Shown here piece after piece: positions 16,789-25,567 of a stretch of DNA of 40,788 bases (position 1 is its first letter; the number at the start of each line of letters is the position of its first letter). The position numbers and the translations under genes were made by a program. The stretch covers positions 1 to 40,788 of the forward strand of contig JANXAS010000028.1 of NCBI GenBank assembly GCA_025062195.1. Reading direction: 5' to 3'. The notes under the pieces were generated by a model. That model made no database searches, was not told the origin of the DNA, and saw only the letters and a list, made by a program, of their open reading frames with translations. Source of the stretch: Armatimonadota bacterium. Lineage in GTDB: Bacteria > Armatimonadota > Fervidibacteria > Fervidibacterales > Thermosaccharophagaceae.

Positions 16789-17125
16789 TGCCATGACTGC
16801 AAATGGCGCAATGCAGGTGTTGTGTCGCTTGTGATTGGTAGTCATCTTTGAAGTGATACTTTCATGTTGCATTCCATGAGGTTATAGGCAAGTTGTGAGT
16901 GACAGTATGCATGAGTTTGTCTGAAGAAATTTGGGTGGCTATTAACGGCACTCCAATTTGTTTGTTGCCTTACTATAAACATCTGCTTTTGAACCATGCA
17001 CCTGCCATTGGAATGATTGATGGATCGCTTTTGCCGCTACAATTTGCATCGTGAGGGTGTTGAACCCCAACTCTTATGGCCATGTTGAGTTTGATTTGCA
17101 CCAAGTCCATAACGGAGGTGGTGGA
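16789..17125. other. Spacer between smpB and the transaldolase-like gene
   Basis: About 340 bases with no gene, no clear hairpin repeat and no tmRNA-like ends. It probably holds the promoter for the next gene. A ribosome site GGAGGTGG is at 17114-17121. Confidence 0.4.
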
Positions 17126-19258
17126 ATGATGGCATGGCTAAAAGGCGATTGTGACCCGATTGGTGTTTCTGTAGCCACGGAACGAATGCAAAGGCTGCTT
17201 AAGACGATCCTAAATGTAGTGTGTGGAAATGATAAACGCACAAGGCATCTTATGGATGGTGATGATGCTCGCATTGCCGCTTACAAGCTTGTTTTCTTTA
17301 CAACGCCATCCGAATACCGAAGGCTTGCTTCCGCTATAAGGGACGAGCTCAAAAGTCGTTTTCCTGATGCTGACGCCGAGCTGCGAAGGCGCTATATTCA
17401 GTTCGCTCTCTATTGGGCTGACTCAATCCACTCTCCAGTTGACCTTGACCATAACCTGACAAGGGTTGAGTGGCACGGGGAAAGCATTTTGACCGATGGC
17501 GAAATTGAAGCTGAGAGAGAACAGTTGCTGTCGTTACTCAGTTGGATGCAGGAGCAAGACACAAAAACCGCAGTTGAGGTGCTTGATTACCTTCGCCAAT
17601 ACGCATTCAATGTCAATAGCGTTAAGGGAGAAAATCTGTTTCGCGCTTGGGCATTGAAATGGGAGGCGGAAAATGGTGAGGATCCATTTGGCACGCTTGA
17701 AAACTATATAAAGCACAGGGCTGCCCTGTTTGCCCGCGGCAATTACTATGTTGAGCAATACTTTGCAAGACGAGCTGGTAAGACGATAACGCAGTTCTTT
17801 AATGACTATAGTGAGCAAGCTGACGATTGTCGCAAGCTTGGGAGTTTGGGTGGGACGACAAATCCAGTTATAGCAACGCTTGGCGAGGATGACATACCGA
17901 GAAAGTGGGCTCCGGTCAGGAGGAGAATAGCTGAGCAACAAATTAAAGACGGATTGGATGATGAGTGGGCTGGAACGACATTCACAGAAGAAGTTGTTGT
18001 CAATGCAATGCTTGGGCAGCGACCAGTTTTTCTCCTTGAGGGTCTTGGGCGAGTCGCATTTCAATTGCGCACAGATAAACATGAAGACCTTGAATACCTG
18101 CTCAATGAGGCTCCGGAAATATACATGCGCTTGTGCAGGCGCTTGAAACCAGTTGATGAAATATTGCTTGAGGATGCTGATGAGCTTTACCATCGCCTAA
18201 GCAAAGGGCGTATTGGGCAATCAAACAATCACTTCAAGGTATCGGTAACAGGTTTGGTTGGGCTTAAAGTGTTGCGTGAGTTCAATGCCGGAAACAACAA
18301 ATATGGTGTTCGCCTATACACCAATGCCACAGTGACGCATGACCTATCACAAATTGCAGCGTCGGTTGATGCCGAAATTGAGGGCATGATGAGATATAAG
18401 CAAAAGACAGGTGAGCAACTCGCTGAGGAGATAACAGAGGGCGGTTCTGTAGTCACATCAATGATGGGACGCTATTTGGATGCAATGCGTGAGGAGCGCC
18501 TTGAGATAATCCTGAACGCCATTGACGAGCCTTTGAGGAGTGAGGTGAAGTCAAAACTCAAGAAGGGAGCTACATTGGATGACCCAGTGCTTAAGGATGA
18601 AAGGGTGCTCGCTGAACTTCGCAGCAAGGGCATTGAGTTTAACCCGGACGAGGAAGAGCAAGCCATTAAAGACCTGCCGACGCTTATCACAAAGATGGCT
18701 GTAATTTACGCTGTGAGGAAATATGGTTGGCAGGTTGGCAACCGCATACTCTCGGCATCCAAACGCAACTTTGAGCAGAACACCGACCTTGAAAATGAAG
18801 TGCGCTACTCCACAGACTTCGGCGACATACAGGCGTTGAGCATAGGGCGTGAGTATAAGCCAAACGAAGAGCCGTTAAAGGGATTTGATTGGGAAACAGC
18901 CATGCCTGTAGAGGATGAGAACAACCGTTGGTGGCGCGTTTACAAGGCTATCTTAAGAATGTATCCGGATGGAGAGAAGCATCTTCAGTTTGGCGGGTTC
19001 AAACCGGAGGAGTGGATGGAGAGACGCTACAACAAAGCTACATGGCAGCAGTTCACAGATAAGTGGTGGTTTAATTGCAAGCGTGCAAGGATGTGTGTTG
19101 AGTTGCTGCAAGGGAAATACGATGGTCAGAAAGGCTTTGAGGAGTTCGCAGAGGGCTACTATGGGCACTTGGGAAAGCTCGCGGTTGAGAAGGCACGAGA
19201 ATTCCTTTGCGCTTTCTTCAACCCGGATGAACGGAAAGAGCATGGATGGGATTGGTAG
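17126..19258 (+). CDS. Very large transaldolase-like protein (710 aa)
   Basis: Three blocks in order match the transaldolase barrel: LGSLGGTTNPVIAT (strand 1 motif, Thr-Thr-Asn-Pro), GRVAFQLRTDKHEDLEYLL (like GPVSVEV), and HFKVSVTGLVGLKVLREF with following TNATVTHDLSQIAASVDA, where the Lys (residue 371) sits at the Schiff-base lysine position. Normal transaldolases have 210-330 residues. Here a 235-residue N-terminal part precedes the TTNP motif, about 60 residues are inserted after it, and 250 residues follow. The reaction is unknown; the carboligase substrate may differ from fructose 6-phosphate. The start chosen has a strong GGAGGTGG; a GTG at 17051 would add 25 residues unlike protein. 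No related sugar-phosphate gene is adjacent. Confidence 0.75.
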   Translation: MMAWLKGDCDPIGVSVATERMQRLLKTILNVVCGNDKRTRHLMDGDDARIAAYKLVFFTTPSEYRRLASAIRDELKSRFPDADAELRRRYIQFALYWADSIHSPVDLDHNLTRVEWHGESILTDGEIEAEREQLLSLLSWMQEQDTKTAVEVLDYLRQYAFNVNSVKGENLFRAWALKWEAENGEDPFGTLENYIKHRAALFARGNYYVEQYFARRAGKTITQFFNDYSEQADDCRKLGSLGGTTNPVIATLGEDDIPRKWAPVRRRIAEQQIKDGLDDEWAGTTFTEEVVVNAMLGQRPVFLLEGLGRVAFQLRTDKHEDLEYLLNEAPEIYMRLCRRLKPVDEILLEDADELYHRLSKGRIGQSNNHFKVSVTGLVGLKVLREFNAGNNKYGVRLYTNATVTHDLSQIAASVDAEIEGMMRYKQKTGEQLAEEITEGGSVVTSMMGRYLDAMREERLEIILNAIDEPLRSEVKSKLKKGATLDDPVLKDERVLAELRSKGIEFNPDEEEQAIKDLPTLITKMAVIYAVRKYGWQVGNRILSASKRNFEQNTDLENEVRYSTDFGDIQALSIGREYKPNEEPLKGFDWETAMPVEDENNRWWRVYKAILRMYPDGEKHLQFGGFKPEEWMERRYNKATWQQFTDKWWFNCKRARMCVELLQGKYDGQKGFEEFAEGYYGHLGKLAVEKAREFLCAFFNPDERKEHGWDW

Positions 19259-19266
19259 TGGTGGAT

Positions 19267-19285
19267 AGTTAACCAGACAGGTTAA
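19267..19285 (+). terminator. Hairpin after the transaldolase-like gene
   Basis: A perfect 7-bp inverted repeat GTTAACC-AGACA-GGTTAAC starts eight bases after the stop codon. There is no T-run, so it may stabilise the mRNA end rather than terminate. Confidence 0.4.
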
Positions 19286-19707
19286 CCTCGCATTTGGGTT
19301 GAGCAACTCAATTCTCAATGCACGGATGTGATGGCATGTGACATTGCAATTGGTGCGGTGTAAAGGAAGATGAAACCTTAGTGGGTTTGTTCTTGCGTTG
19401 CGCTGTGCTGATTCGGCGCTCAAGCCATCGCCATTTACTCATGAGCGATTCTTCCGAAGTAGCGCATTGTTTGATATGCCATCTGGATGAGCTTATGAGA
19501 GGCTATCAAAGGGTGCGCCTGTATTCGCTTTAAAAGCTGCTGCTTAACAACGAAGATGGGTGGTCAGATTAAACTTGACGACAATAACATCGTCTAATGA
19601 GTTGGGTTGAGATGGGCGGTTACCTGTGCAGCATAAAATTAGCGATGGCTTGTCCGTTCAAAGGGGGATGGGTTTTCCATCTTGCATCTTCAGCGTAGGG
19701 CAAGGGA
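19286..19707. other. Spacer before the sigma factor gene
   Basis: About 420 bases with no gene and none of the hairpin families seen elsewhere. The promoter of the sigma/anti-sigma operon should be here; an autoregulated ECF promoter is expected but I cannot point to its boxes. Confidence 0.35.
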
Positions 19708-20337
19708 GTGTATAAATTGAAGGTGCGGAAGGCTCAGAATTTGGATTATCTTACCGATGAGGAACTTGTTAAGCTTTCGTGTGCCGGTGAAAGGGAAGCG
19801 TTTGCCATTCTCATCAGGCGATATCAAGATCGCATCTATAGCTTGGTGTATCGCTATGTTGGCAATCCTGAGGACGCCTTGGATCTGACTCAAGAAACTT
19901 TCATTAAGGTGTTCACAAAGCTGGGTGAGTTTAAGGGCAAGTCAAAGTTTTACACATGGCTATATCGCATTGCTGTGAACGTGTGCATTGACTTTCGTAG
20001 AAGGCAGCACATAAGTGCGGTCTATTGGGATGACATAAAGCCGGTTGAGTTGAACCCTTTTGAAGTTGACGAGTCGTCGGAGCATTATGATGTGCCAGAC
20101 GAAAATGGCGACCCGGAGAGAAGAGCAATTGATAGCGAATTAAGGTTGAGGATTCGTGAGGCGGTTGATGCTCTTCCCGAACAGCTTAGGGTTGTTCTTT
20201 TGCTGCGTGAATATGAAGACATGTCCTATGAGGAGATAGCCAAAATCATCGGTTGCCCAGTCGGAACCATAAAAAGCAGGCTCTTTCAAGCAAGGGAAAT
20301 GCTTAAGAGGATGCTTGCTCCATACATGCGCATTTGA
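19708..20337 (+). CDS. ECF RNA polymerase sigma factor (RpoE-like)
   Basis: A group 4 sigma factor of 209 residues. Region 2 is seen as YQDRIYSLVYRYVGNPEDA-LDLTQETFIKVF and FYTWLYRIAVNVCIDFRRR. Region 4 is seen as LPEQLRVVLLLREYEDMSYE and the helix-turn-helix IAKIIGCPVGTIKSRLFQAR. The linker is acidic. The start is a GTG with AGGG a short way upstream; a TTG nine bases later is also possible. The next gene, 19 bases downstream, encodes a membrane zinc anti-sigma factor, followed by an RseB-like sensor, the usual layout of an envelope-stress circuit. Confidence 0.94.
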   Translation: MYKLKVRKAQNLDYLTDEELVKLSCAGEREAFAILIRRYQDRIYSLVYRYVGNPEDALDLTQETFIKVFTKLGEFKGKSKFYTWLYRIAVNVCIDFRRRQHISAVYWDDIKPVELNPFEVDESSEHYDVPDENGDPERRAIDSELRLRIREAVDALPEQLRVVLLLREYEDMSYEEIAKIIGCPVGTIKSRLFQAREMLKRMLAPYMRI

Positions 20338-20356
20338 AAAGAAAGGGTGGTGAAGC

Positions 20357-20842
20357 ATGCGAAGGGCATGCGCAAAGGCTCGCAAGTATATGTCGCTGAT
20401 GATTGATGGCGAAATAACGATGAGTGCAAGGAGATGGTGTGAGGCGCATTTGAGGGAATGCATAGCGTGCAGGGCTGAATGGAATGCTTTGCAACTTATA
20501 AAGAGAACAATGCGTGCGCAAGCTAGCCCCGTAAATATTAAGGCACCAGTTGATGTGTATGAGTGCATAGCGCCCAGATTAGCCGAGATTGAGTTAAGTT
20601 CAATGGCGGGGCAAAGCTTTCGCCGCAAATGGCTAACATTGGGGTTCGCATTTGCCCTCACTATGCTGTTTGGATTGTGTTGGCTCGGAATAAAGGTCAA
20701 GCAATTGATGGTTCAGGATGTAGCATACAGTGAGGTCTCACCAATTTATGTGCATGCGCATATCCTTGGGGCTCAAGAGGCGCAGGTGTTACCCAACCCC
20801 ACGGTGAGCGTTTCCATAATTGAAGCTGCTAACCTGCAATGA
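20357..20842 (+). CDS. Membrane anti-sigma factor with zf-HC2 domain
   Basis: The N-terminal 50 residues form a zinc-binding anti-sigma domain: Cys5 and the H31-LRE-C35-IA-C38 motif, with DGEI between them, as in zf-HC2/ZAS proteins. One membrane helix follows (WLTLGFAFALTMLFGLCWLGI, about 92-112) and then a short outer part of 50 residues. It should hold the upstream sigma factor at the membrane until released by proteolysis. The ATG follows GGTGG. At 161 residues it is complete. The outer domain is small, which fits with a separate sensor protein, encoded next, doing the sensing. Confidence 0.88.
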   Translation: MRRACAKARKYMSLMIDGEITMSARRWCEAHLRECIACRAEWNALQLIKRTMRAQASPVNIKAPVDVYECIAPRLAEIELSSMAGQSFRRKWLTLGFAFALTMLFGLCWLGIKVKQLMVQDVAYSEVSPIYVHAHILGAQEAQVLPNPTVSVSIIEAANLQ

Positions 20843-20908
20843 GACACAGAAAGGCACAATGGTGATACAAACCATTAAATCCAGCTAAGAGATGGTGAAG
20901 TTAAACCT

Positions 20909-21964
20909 ATGGGAGGAAGGTTAACAGTTGCAGTGACCATTGCTGGAGCAGTCTTTGTGTTGACCCTTGTTTCAATAGTGTGGTGCGGTGTGCCGTATGG
21001 GGGCAAATGCAGGGTTGACGGGGTTCAGTTATTGCGAGAATGGGTTACAAAGTGTGTGCCGAGAAGTTATAGCGGTGTGCAGAAAGTGGTATTTGTTCGT
21101 GGCGGTATGAGAAGCGTATGGAAGTGGCGTGTGTGGCATGATGCCGCAGGGAGATCTCGCATGGAATTGATAGAGCCGATGCTCGGAAGGGATAGTGTGA
21201 TAATCAGTGACGGAAAAACGACATGGCATGTAATTGGCGGTGGTAAGGTGGTCATTCAATCTCAGGATGTTTTCAGGGCACCTTGGGAGGTTAACGCTGA
21301 GCGGCTTGACCTTCTTTTACAAAACTACAGGGTGAATGCCCTTGGTAAGGAAGAGATCTGCAAGAGGGAGTGTTACATCGTTTCTTTTGAACCGCACTAT
21401 AACTTTAACCCCTCTCGGAAGGTATGGCTTGATGCCGACGCTTACATTCCACTCAAAGTTGAAGACTACAATCCAGACGGCACCCTCGCATGGCAGATGG
21501 AGTATGAGGAGTTTAGCATTGATGAACGCATATCACCTTTGCTTTTCCAACCGAGCATCTCAAAGGAGACAAAGATAATCAATTGGGGCTTCTCAAGGAA
21601 AGGTCCGTTTAGGATTTCCGAGCTGCCAACCAACTTGGGGTTCACTCCATTGCTTCCAGCATCGTTGCCATCTGGATACACATTTGACAAAGCATTCGTA
21701 ATTGAGCTGCCAGGGTGGCAAGGCAAACCTGTTTTGCACCTAATCTATACCGACGGGCTAAATGTCATATCCGTTTTTGAGAGTAAAGAGGCAATGTTAG
21801 GCGAGCATCCAAAGCCGCATAAACATGGAAAGCCGATGCAGTTTTTCGTGCCGCAAAGTGTCGTCCTAAGGCATGTGGGCAATGTTAGAGTTGTGTTCAT
21901 CTCTCGTATTTCAAAGTCAGTTCTTGAACAGATGGCTCAGTCAATCTCGGCTCCAGTAAAGTGA
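20909..21964 (+). CDS. RseB/MucB-like periplasmic regulator
   Basis: The 351-residue protein has an N-terminal hydrophobic signal or anchor (about 5-28) and then a lipoprotein-carrier-like (LolA/RseB) half-barrel with blocks YSGVQKVVFVRGG, VIISDGKTTWHVIG, YIVSFEPHYNFNPSRKVWLD and PLKVEDYNPDGTLAWQMEY. The second half (FTPLLPASLPSGYTFDKAFV, LIYTDGLNVISVFES) matches the C-terminal domain of MucB/RseB. Such proteins bind the outer part of the anti-sigma factor and block its cleavage until lipids or mislocalised proteins are sensed. Its place after the anti-sigma gene supports this. It is followed after 48 bases by gspE. Confidence 0.83.
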   Translation: MGGRLTVAVTIAGAVFVLTLVSIVWCGVPYGGKCRVDGVQLLREWVTKCVPRSYSGVQKVVFVRGGMRSVWKWRVWHDAAGRSRMELIEPMLGRDSVIISDGKTTWHVIGGGKVVIQSQDVFRAPWEVNAERLDLLLQNYRVNALGKEEICKRECYIVSFEPHYNFNPSRKVWLDADAYIPLKVEDYNPDGTLAWQMEYEEFSIDERISPLLFQPSISKETKIINWGFSRKGPFRISELPTNLGFTPLLPASLPSGYTFDKAFVIELPGWQGKPVLHLIYTDGLNVISVFESKEAMLGEHPKPHKHGKPMQFFVPQSVVLRHVGNVRVVFISRISKSVLEQMAQSISAPVK

Positions 21965-22012
21965 ATAGTGAATATAGCGCTTTAGCCATATGGCATTTGG
22001 GGGCGATGTTAC

Positions 22013-23758
22013 TTGCGCAGAGAAGGCAAAGTTAATTCCGGTGGCATGCAGAAACTTTATGGCGAATTCATAGGTGAATTGCTGATCAGGCTCGGGAAGC
22101 TATCAAGGGAGAAGCTTGAAGAGGCTTTAAAATTGCAGGCTCAAAGCTCGGGGGATAAAAGGCTGGGTGAGCTTTTGGTCGAGCTCGGCTACTGCACAGA
22201 GGATGATGTTGTTGAGGCACTCTCAATTCAAACTGGATTGCCGATTGTTAACCTGCGCGAGGAGAGAGTTGACCCGGATGCCATAATGCTACTTCCGCCC
22301 GAAGTAGCATACAGGCATATGGTTCTTCCTATTGAGCGCAGAGATTCTGTGCTTAAAGTGGCGATTGCAGACCCACTTGATATTGCGGCTGAAGATGCCC
22401 TTCGCTTCATTACCGGATTGAATGTGGAACCATATCTTGCCCGCCCAAGTGAAATAAAGTCCCTCATTGAGCAGCACTATATGCGAAGGGTGATGCAGGA
22501 AAGTCAGGATGAGCAAATTGAAGTGATTGAGGAAGTCGAGGAGGAAATAGGTGATCCAACTCGCCTCGCAAAAGAGGCGCTTGTTATAAGGCTCGTTGAT
22601 ATGCTCGTCAGAAACGCAGTTAGGGAGAGAGCAACTGACATTCACATTGAGCCATTTGAGCGCACCTTGAGAATACGCTACAGGATTGATGGTGTGCTTC
22701 ACGAAGTCCCTGCTCCAGCAAAGCGCTTTCATGCGGCTATCGTATCTCGTATAAAGATCATGTCAAACCTTGATATAACGGAGAGGCGCAGACCTCAGGA
22801 TGGGCGTATAAGAATACGGGTGCTCGCCAGGGAGATTGACCTTCGTGTCTCAATCATACCGACGATGTTTGGCGAATCAGTTGTCCTAAGGATACTTGAT
22901 AGGTCATCATCTCTCCTGACGCTTGAGCAGTTGGGAATGATGGGGGATGACTTAAGCCGCTTTGAGCGAATCATACAGGCACCTTATGGTATACTGCTCG
23001 CAACGGGTCCAACAGGCAGCGGTAAAACGACAACACTCTATGCAGCTATACAGAGGTTGTATACGCCGGAACTGAAGTTCATCACGATTGAAGACCCTGT
23101 AGAATATCAGATTGATGGTGTAAACCAAATACAGATAAACCCGCAAATTGGGCTCACATTCGCAAATGCCCTAAGGTCAATTCTGAGGCATGACCCTGAC
23201 ATAATCATGGTTGGCGAGATCAGGGATAGGGAAACCGCCGAGATAGCCATTCATGCCGCTTTAACTGGTCACCTTGTGTTTTCAACACTGCACACAAATG
23301 ACGCTCCAGGAGCAATCACAAGGCTTCTTGAAATGGGCATGGAGCCGTTTCTCGTTTCGTCAGCTCTGCAAGGCATACTGGCTCAAAGGCTCGTTAGAAA
23401 AATCTGTGAACATTGCAAGGTTGAGTATGAACCGGGAGAGGTAGTGAGAAGAATGCTTATCTCCGAGGGGTTTGAGGAAGCGGTGGATTGTAAGTTTTAC
23501 CGCGGCGCCGGTTGTGATGAGTGCCGCTATACAGGCTACTTTGGTCGCACAGGCATATTTGAGTTGCTCGCAATGGATGAGGCGATCAGGGAATTGGTTC
23601 TGCGAAAAGCCCCCGCTGGAGAAATAAGGCAGGTGGCAATTGAGCACGGCATGCATACTCTACTTCAAGATGGATTGAGGAAGGTCTTGCTCGGCATAAC
23701 GACGATTGAAGAGGTTGAGAGAGTAACCCAACTGCCAAATGGCAACCCGCCAAGATAA
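22013..23758 (+). CDS. gspE: Type II secretion ATPase GspE
   Basis: The cytoplasmic assembly ATPase of type II secretion or type IV pilus systems, 581 residues. Order: an MshEN-type N-terminal domain (about 15-155), a short acidic linker, the N2 domain with ATDIHIEPFE, Walker A GPTGSGKTT (332-340), Asp box ITIEDPVEYQ, Walker B DIIMVGEIRDRETA (396-409), His box LVFSTLHTND, and a four-Cys zinc site made of CEHC and later GCDEC. The start is TTG behind GGGGGCG; the next in-frame ATG, 33 bases on, has a poor ribosome site. It is the first gene of the secretion run and the likely engine for the pseudopilus encoded downstream. Confidence 0.95.
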   Translation: MRREGKVNSGGMQKLYGEFIGELLIRLGKLSREKLEEALKLQAQSSGDKRLGELLVELGYCTEDDVVEALSIQTGLPIVNLREERVDPDAIMLLPPEVAYRHMVLPIERRDSVLKVAIADPLDIAAEDALRFITGLNVEPYLARPSEIKSLIEQHYMRRVMQESQDEQIEVIEEVEEEIGDPTRLAKEALVIRLVDMLVRNAVRERATDIHIEPFERTLRIRYRIDGVLHEVPAPAKRFHAAIVSRIKIMSNLDITERRRPQDGRIRIRVLAREIDLRVSIIPTMFGESVVLRILDRSSSLLTLEQLGMMGDDLSRFERIIQAPYGILLATGPTGSGKTTTLYAAIQRLYTPELKFITIEDPVEYQIDGVNQIQINPQIGLTFANALRSILRHDPDIIMVGEIRDRETAEIAIHAALTGHLVFSTLHTNDAPGAITRLLEMGMEPFLVSSALQGILAQRLVRKICEHCKVEYEPGEVVRRMLISEGFEEAVDCKFYRGAGCDECRYTGYFGRTGIFELLAMDEAIRELVLRKAPAGEIRQVAIEHGMHTLLQDGLRKVLLGITTIEEVERVTQLPNGNPPR

Positions 23759-23820
23759 GGCTCACAATCCAAACCCTAACTTAACTTCGCAGCGCTATAG
23801 GTAAGGCGTGGTGATATGCC

Positions 23821-25035
23821 TTGCCCACATTCCGTTATGTGGCTCTCAATCAGAGAGGCATTCAAGTGCGCGGTGAGTTGGTGGCTAACACTCGTGAGGA
23901 AGCCTTCAATCTCATAAGGCAGATGGGGCACTACCCGCTTGAAGTTCAAATTGTGTTGGATGGCAAGCCAAAGAGCGGGTTCACATTTAAGGGTAGAATA
24001 AGCCACCAAGACTTAACCCTCCTTTCAAGGCAGCTTGCCAACTTGCTTAAGGGCGGTTTGCCGCTGATGCGTTGCCTTGAGGCGCTAATTGAGCATACGG
24101 AAAACAAAACCCTCTCAGATGTGTTGATGCAGGTTGCCAATGAAGTTCGCTCAGGGAGTGCTTTCCACGAGGCGTTGAGCAAGTATGGCAGGTTTTTCCC
24201 GCCGCTTTACATTGCACTCATAAAGGCTGGTGAGACTGCCGGGCGTTTATCACTCATACTTGAATGGCTCGCTGACTATATGGAGAGACAGCAGGCAAGG
24301 CTTTCGCAAATACGAGCCTCACTTGCGTATCCGACATTGTTGATCACGCTCGGGAGCATAGCAGTCTTTCTGCTCATCACATTCATGGTTCCACGCTTTC
24401 AGGCGATATATGAAGAGCTTGGGCAAGCGTTGCCCACCCCCACAATAGTTCTGATGAATATATCGCAGCTTGCATCCAGATGGTGGTGGGCATTCATACT
24501 CGCCATCATCGGTCTTTTGATGCTCTATCGTCAAATAGCATCAACGGAAGCCGGCAGAATGTTGATTGACAGGGTGAAATTGCGCATACCAATTTATTCT
24601 CGCCTTGCTATGAAGATGGCGGTTGTCAGGTTCGCAAGGTCACTTGCAACTTTGCTTCGTGGAGGTGTGCCAATACTTGAGGCGCTTGACATAGCTAAGG
24701 ATGTGCTCGGAAACGAAGTGCTCGCTGCGGAAGTGAGTCAGGTCAAAGGGAGGGTGAGAGAAGGCGAGAGGATAGCGGAGCACCTTCGCGCTGCGAACTT
24801 GTTTCCGCCGTTGCTCATTCACATGGTGGCTGTTGGTGAGGAGATAGGGGACTTGCCGGGAACATTGACAACTGTTGCTGAGACGCTTGATGTTGAAGTT
24901 GATGCATCGCTCAAAACACTTGTCGGGCTGCTTGAGCCGGCAATAATCTTGGTGATGGGCGCTGTAGTGGCTTTCGTTATATTCGCGATGGTGCTTCCCA
25001 TATTCCAGATGAATCTGATGGCTGGGATAAGGTGA
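23821..25035 (+). CDS. gspF: Type II secretion inner-membrane protein GspF
   Basis: The polytopic platform protein contacted by GspE. It has 404 residues, begins with the family motif PTFRYVALNQRG, and contains two repeated T2SSF domains, seen as LTLLSRQLANLLKGGLPLMR...LSKYGRFFPPLYIALIKAGE and VVRFARSLATLLRGGVPILE...LFPPLLIHMVAVGEEIGDLP. Three membrane helices are visible, the last ending in ILPIFQMNL-like VLPIFQMNLMAGIR. The start is TTG after GGTGAT, since an in-frame stop lies just upstream. It follows gspE by 62 bases. Confidence 0.95.
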   Translation: MPTFRYVALNQRGIQVRGELVANTREEAFNLIRQMGHYPLEVQIVLDGKPKSGFTFKGRISHQDLTLLSRQLANLLKGGLPLMRCLEALIEHTENKTLSDVLMQVANEVRSGSAFHEALSKYGRFFPPLYIALIKAGETAGRLSLILEWLADYMERQQARLSQIRASLAYPTLLITLGSIAVFLLITFMVPRFQAIYEELGQALPTPTIVLMNISQLASRWWWAFILAIIGLLMLYRQIASTEAGRMLIDRVKLRIPIYSRLAMKMAVVRFARSLATLLRGGVPILEALDIAKDVLGNEVLAAEVSQVKGRVREGERIAEHLRAANLFPPLLIHMVAVGEEIGDLPGTLTTVAETLDVEVDASLKTLVGLLEPAIILVMGAVVAFVIFAMVLPIFQMNLMAGIR

Positions 25036-25074
25036 AAGCAGTTGTAACGAACGCTTCTTAGGAGGCGAGAGGAG

Positions 25075-25536
25075 ATGGTTATCGCCCGTTGCAAAAGAAT
25101 TGTAAGAAGGCGTTTTGGCTTCACTTTGATTGAGTTGATGGTTGTGATGGTCATACTCGTTCTTTTGGCTGGTGGTGTAAGCGTTATGGTTGTTGGGCGG
25201 ATTGAAGAGGCGAAGAGGGCGAGAGCGAAGATGGATATTCAAGCGCTTGAAGCTGCCTTAGACATGTATTATGCGCACAATGGGCGCTATCCGGCGACTG
25301 AGCAGGGATTAAGAGCTTTGATCGCCAAGCCGACAACGGAACCGATACCGCGAAATTGGCAAGGTCCTTACCTTAAACATGGCAGGCTGCCGAAAGACCC
25401 TTGGGGAAACGACTATCAATACATCTTTCCCGGCAAACATAACCCGGACAGCTTTGACCTTTACTCCTTCGGACGAGATGGAAAAGAAGGCGGAGTTGGT
25501 CTTGATGCAGATATTGGCAACTGGGAGGAGCAATGA
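25075..25536 (+). CDS. gspG: Major pseudopilin GspG
   Basis: The main subunit of the pseudopilus. A basic 15-residue leader ending in Gly precedes FTLIELMVVMVILVLLAG, the prepilin peptidase site and methylated-Phe helix with Glu5. The body has the GspG features ALDMYYAHNGRYPATEQGL and a C-terminal DPWGNDYQYIFPGKH followed by DLYSFGRDGKEGG, the calcium-binding type end. At 153 residues it has normal size. An AGGAGG site is close upstream. The prepilin peptidase gene is not in the window. Confidence 0.96.
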   Translation: MVIARCKRIVRRRFGFTLIELMVVMVILVLLAGGVSVMVVGRIEEAKRARAKMDIQALEAALDMYYAHNGRYPATEQGLRALIAKPTTEPIPRNWQGPYLKHGRLPKDPWGNDYQYIFPGKHNPDSFDLYSFGRDGKEGGVGLDADIGNWEEQ

Positions 25537-25567
25537 GAATCAGCTAAAAGCTGCTCCTTTATCTCGG

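Noticed and set aside
15384-17125. A tmRNA (ssrA) gene near smpB
   Set aside because: No tRNA-like ends, tag frame or terminal CCA was seen on either strand in the spacers around smpB.
17534-18193. A 219-codon minus-strand open frame
   Set aside because: It is antisense to the transaldolase-like gene, which has clear motifs, a strong ribosome site and unbroken coding over the same stretch.
25379-25567. Long N-terminal extension of gspH into gspG
   Set aside because: Prepilins need a short basic leader; the extension only translates gspG in another frame.
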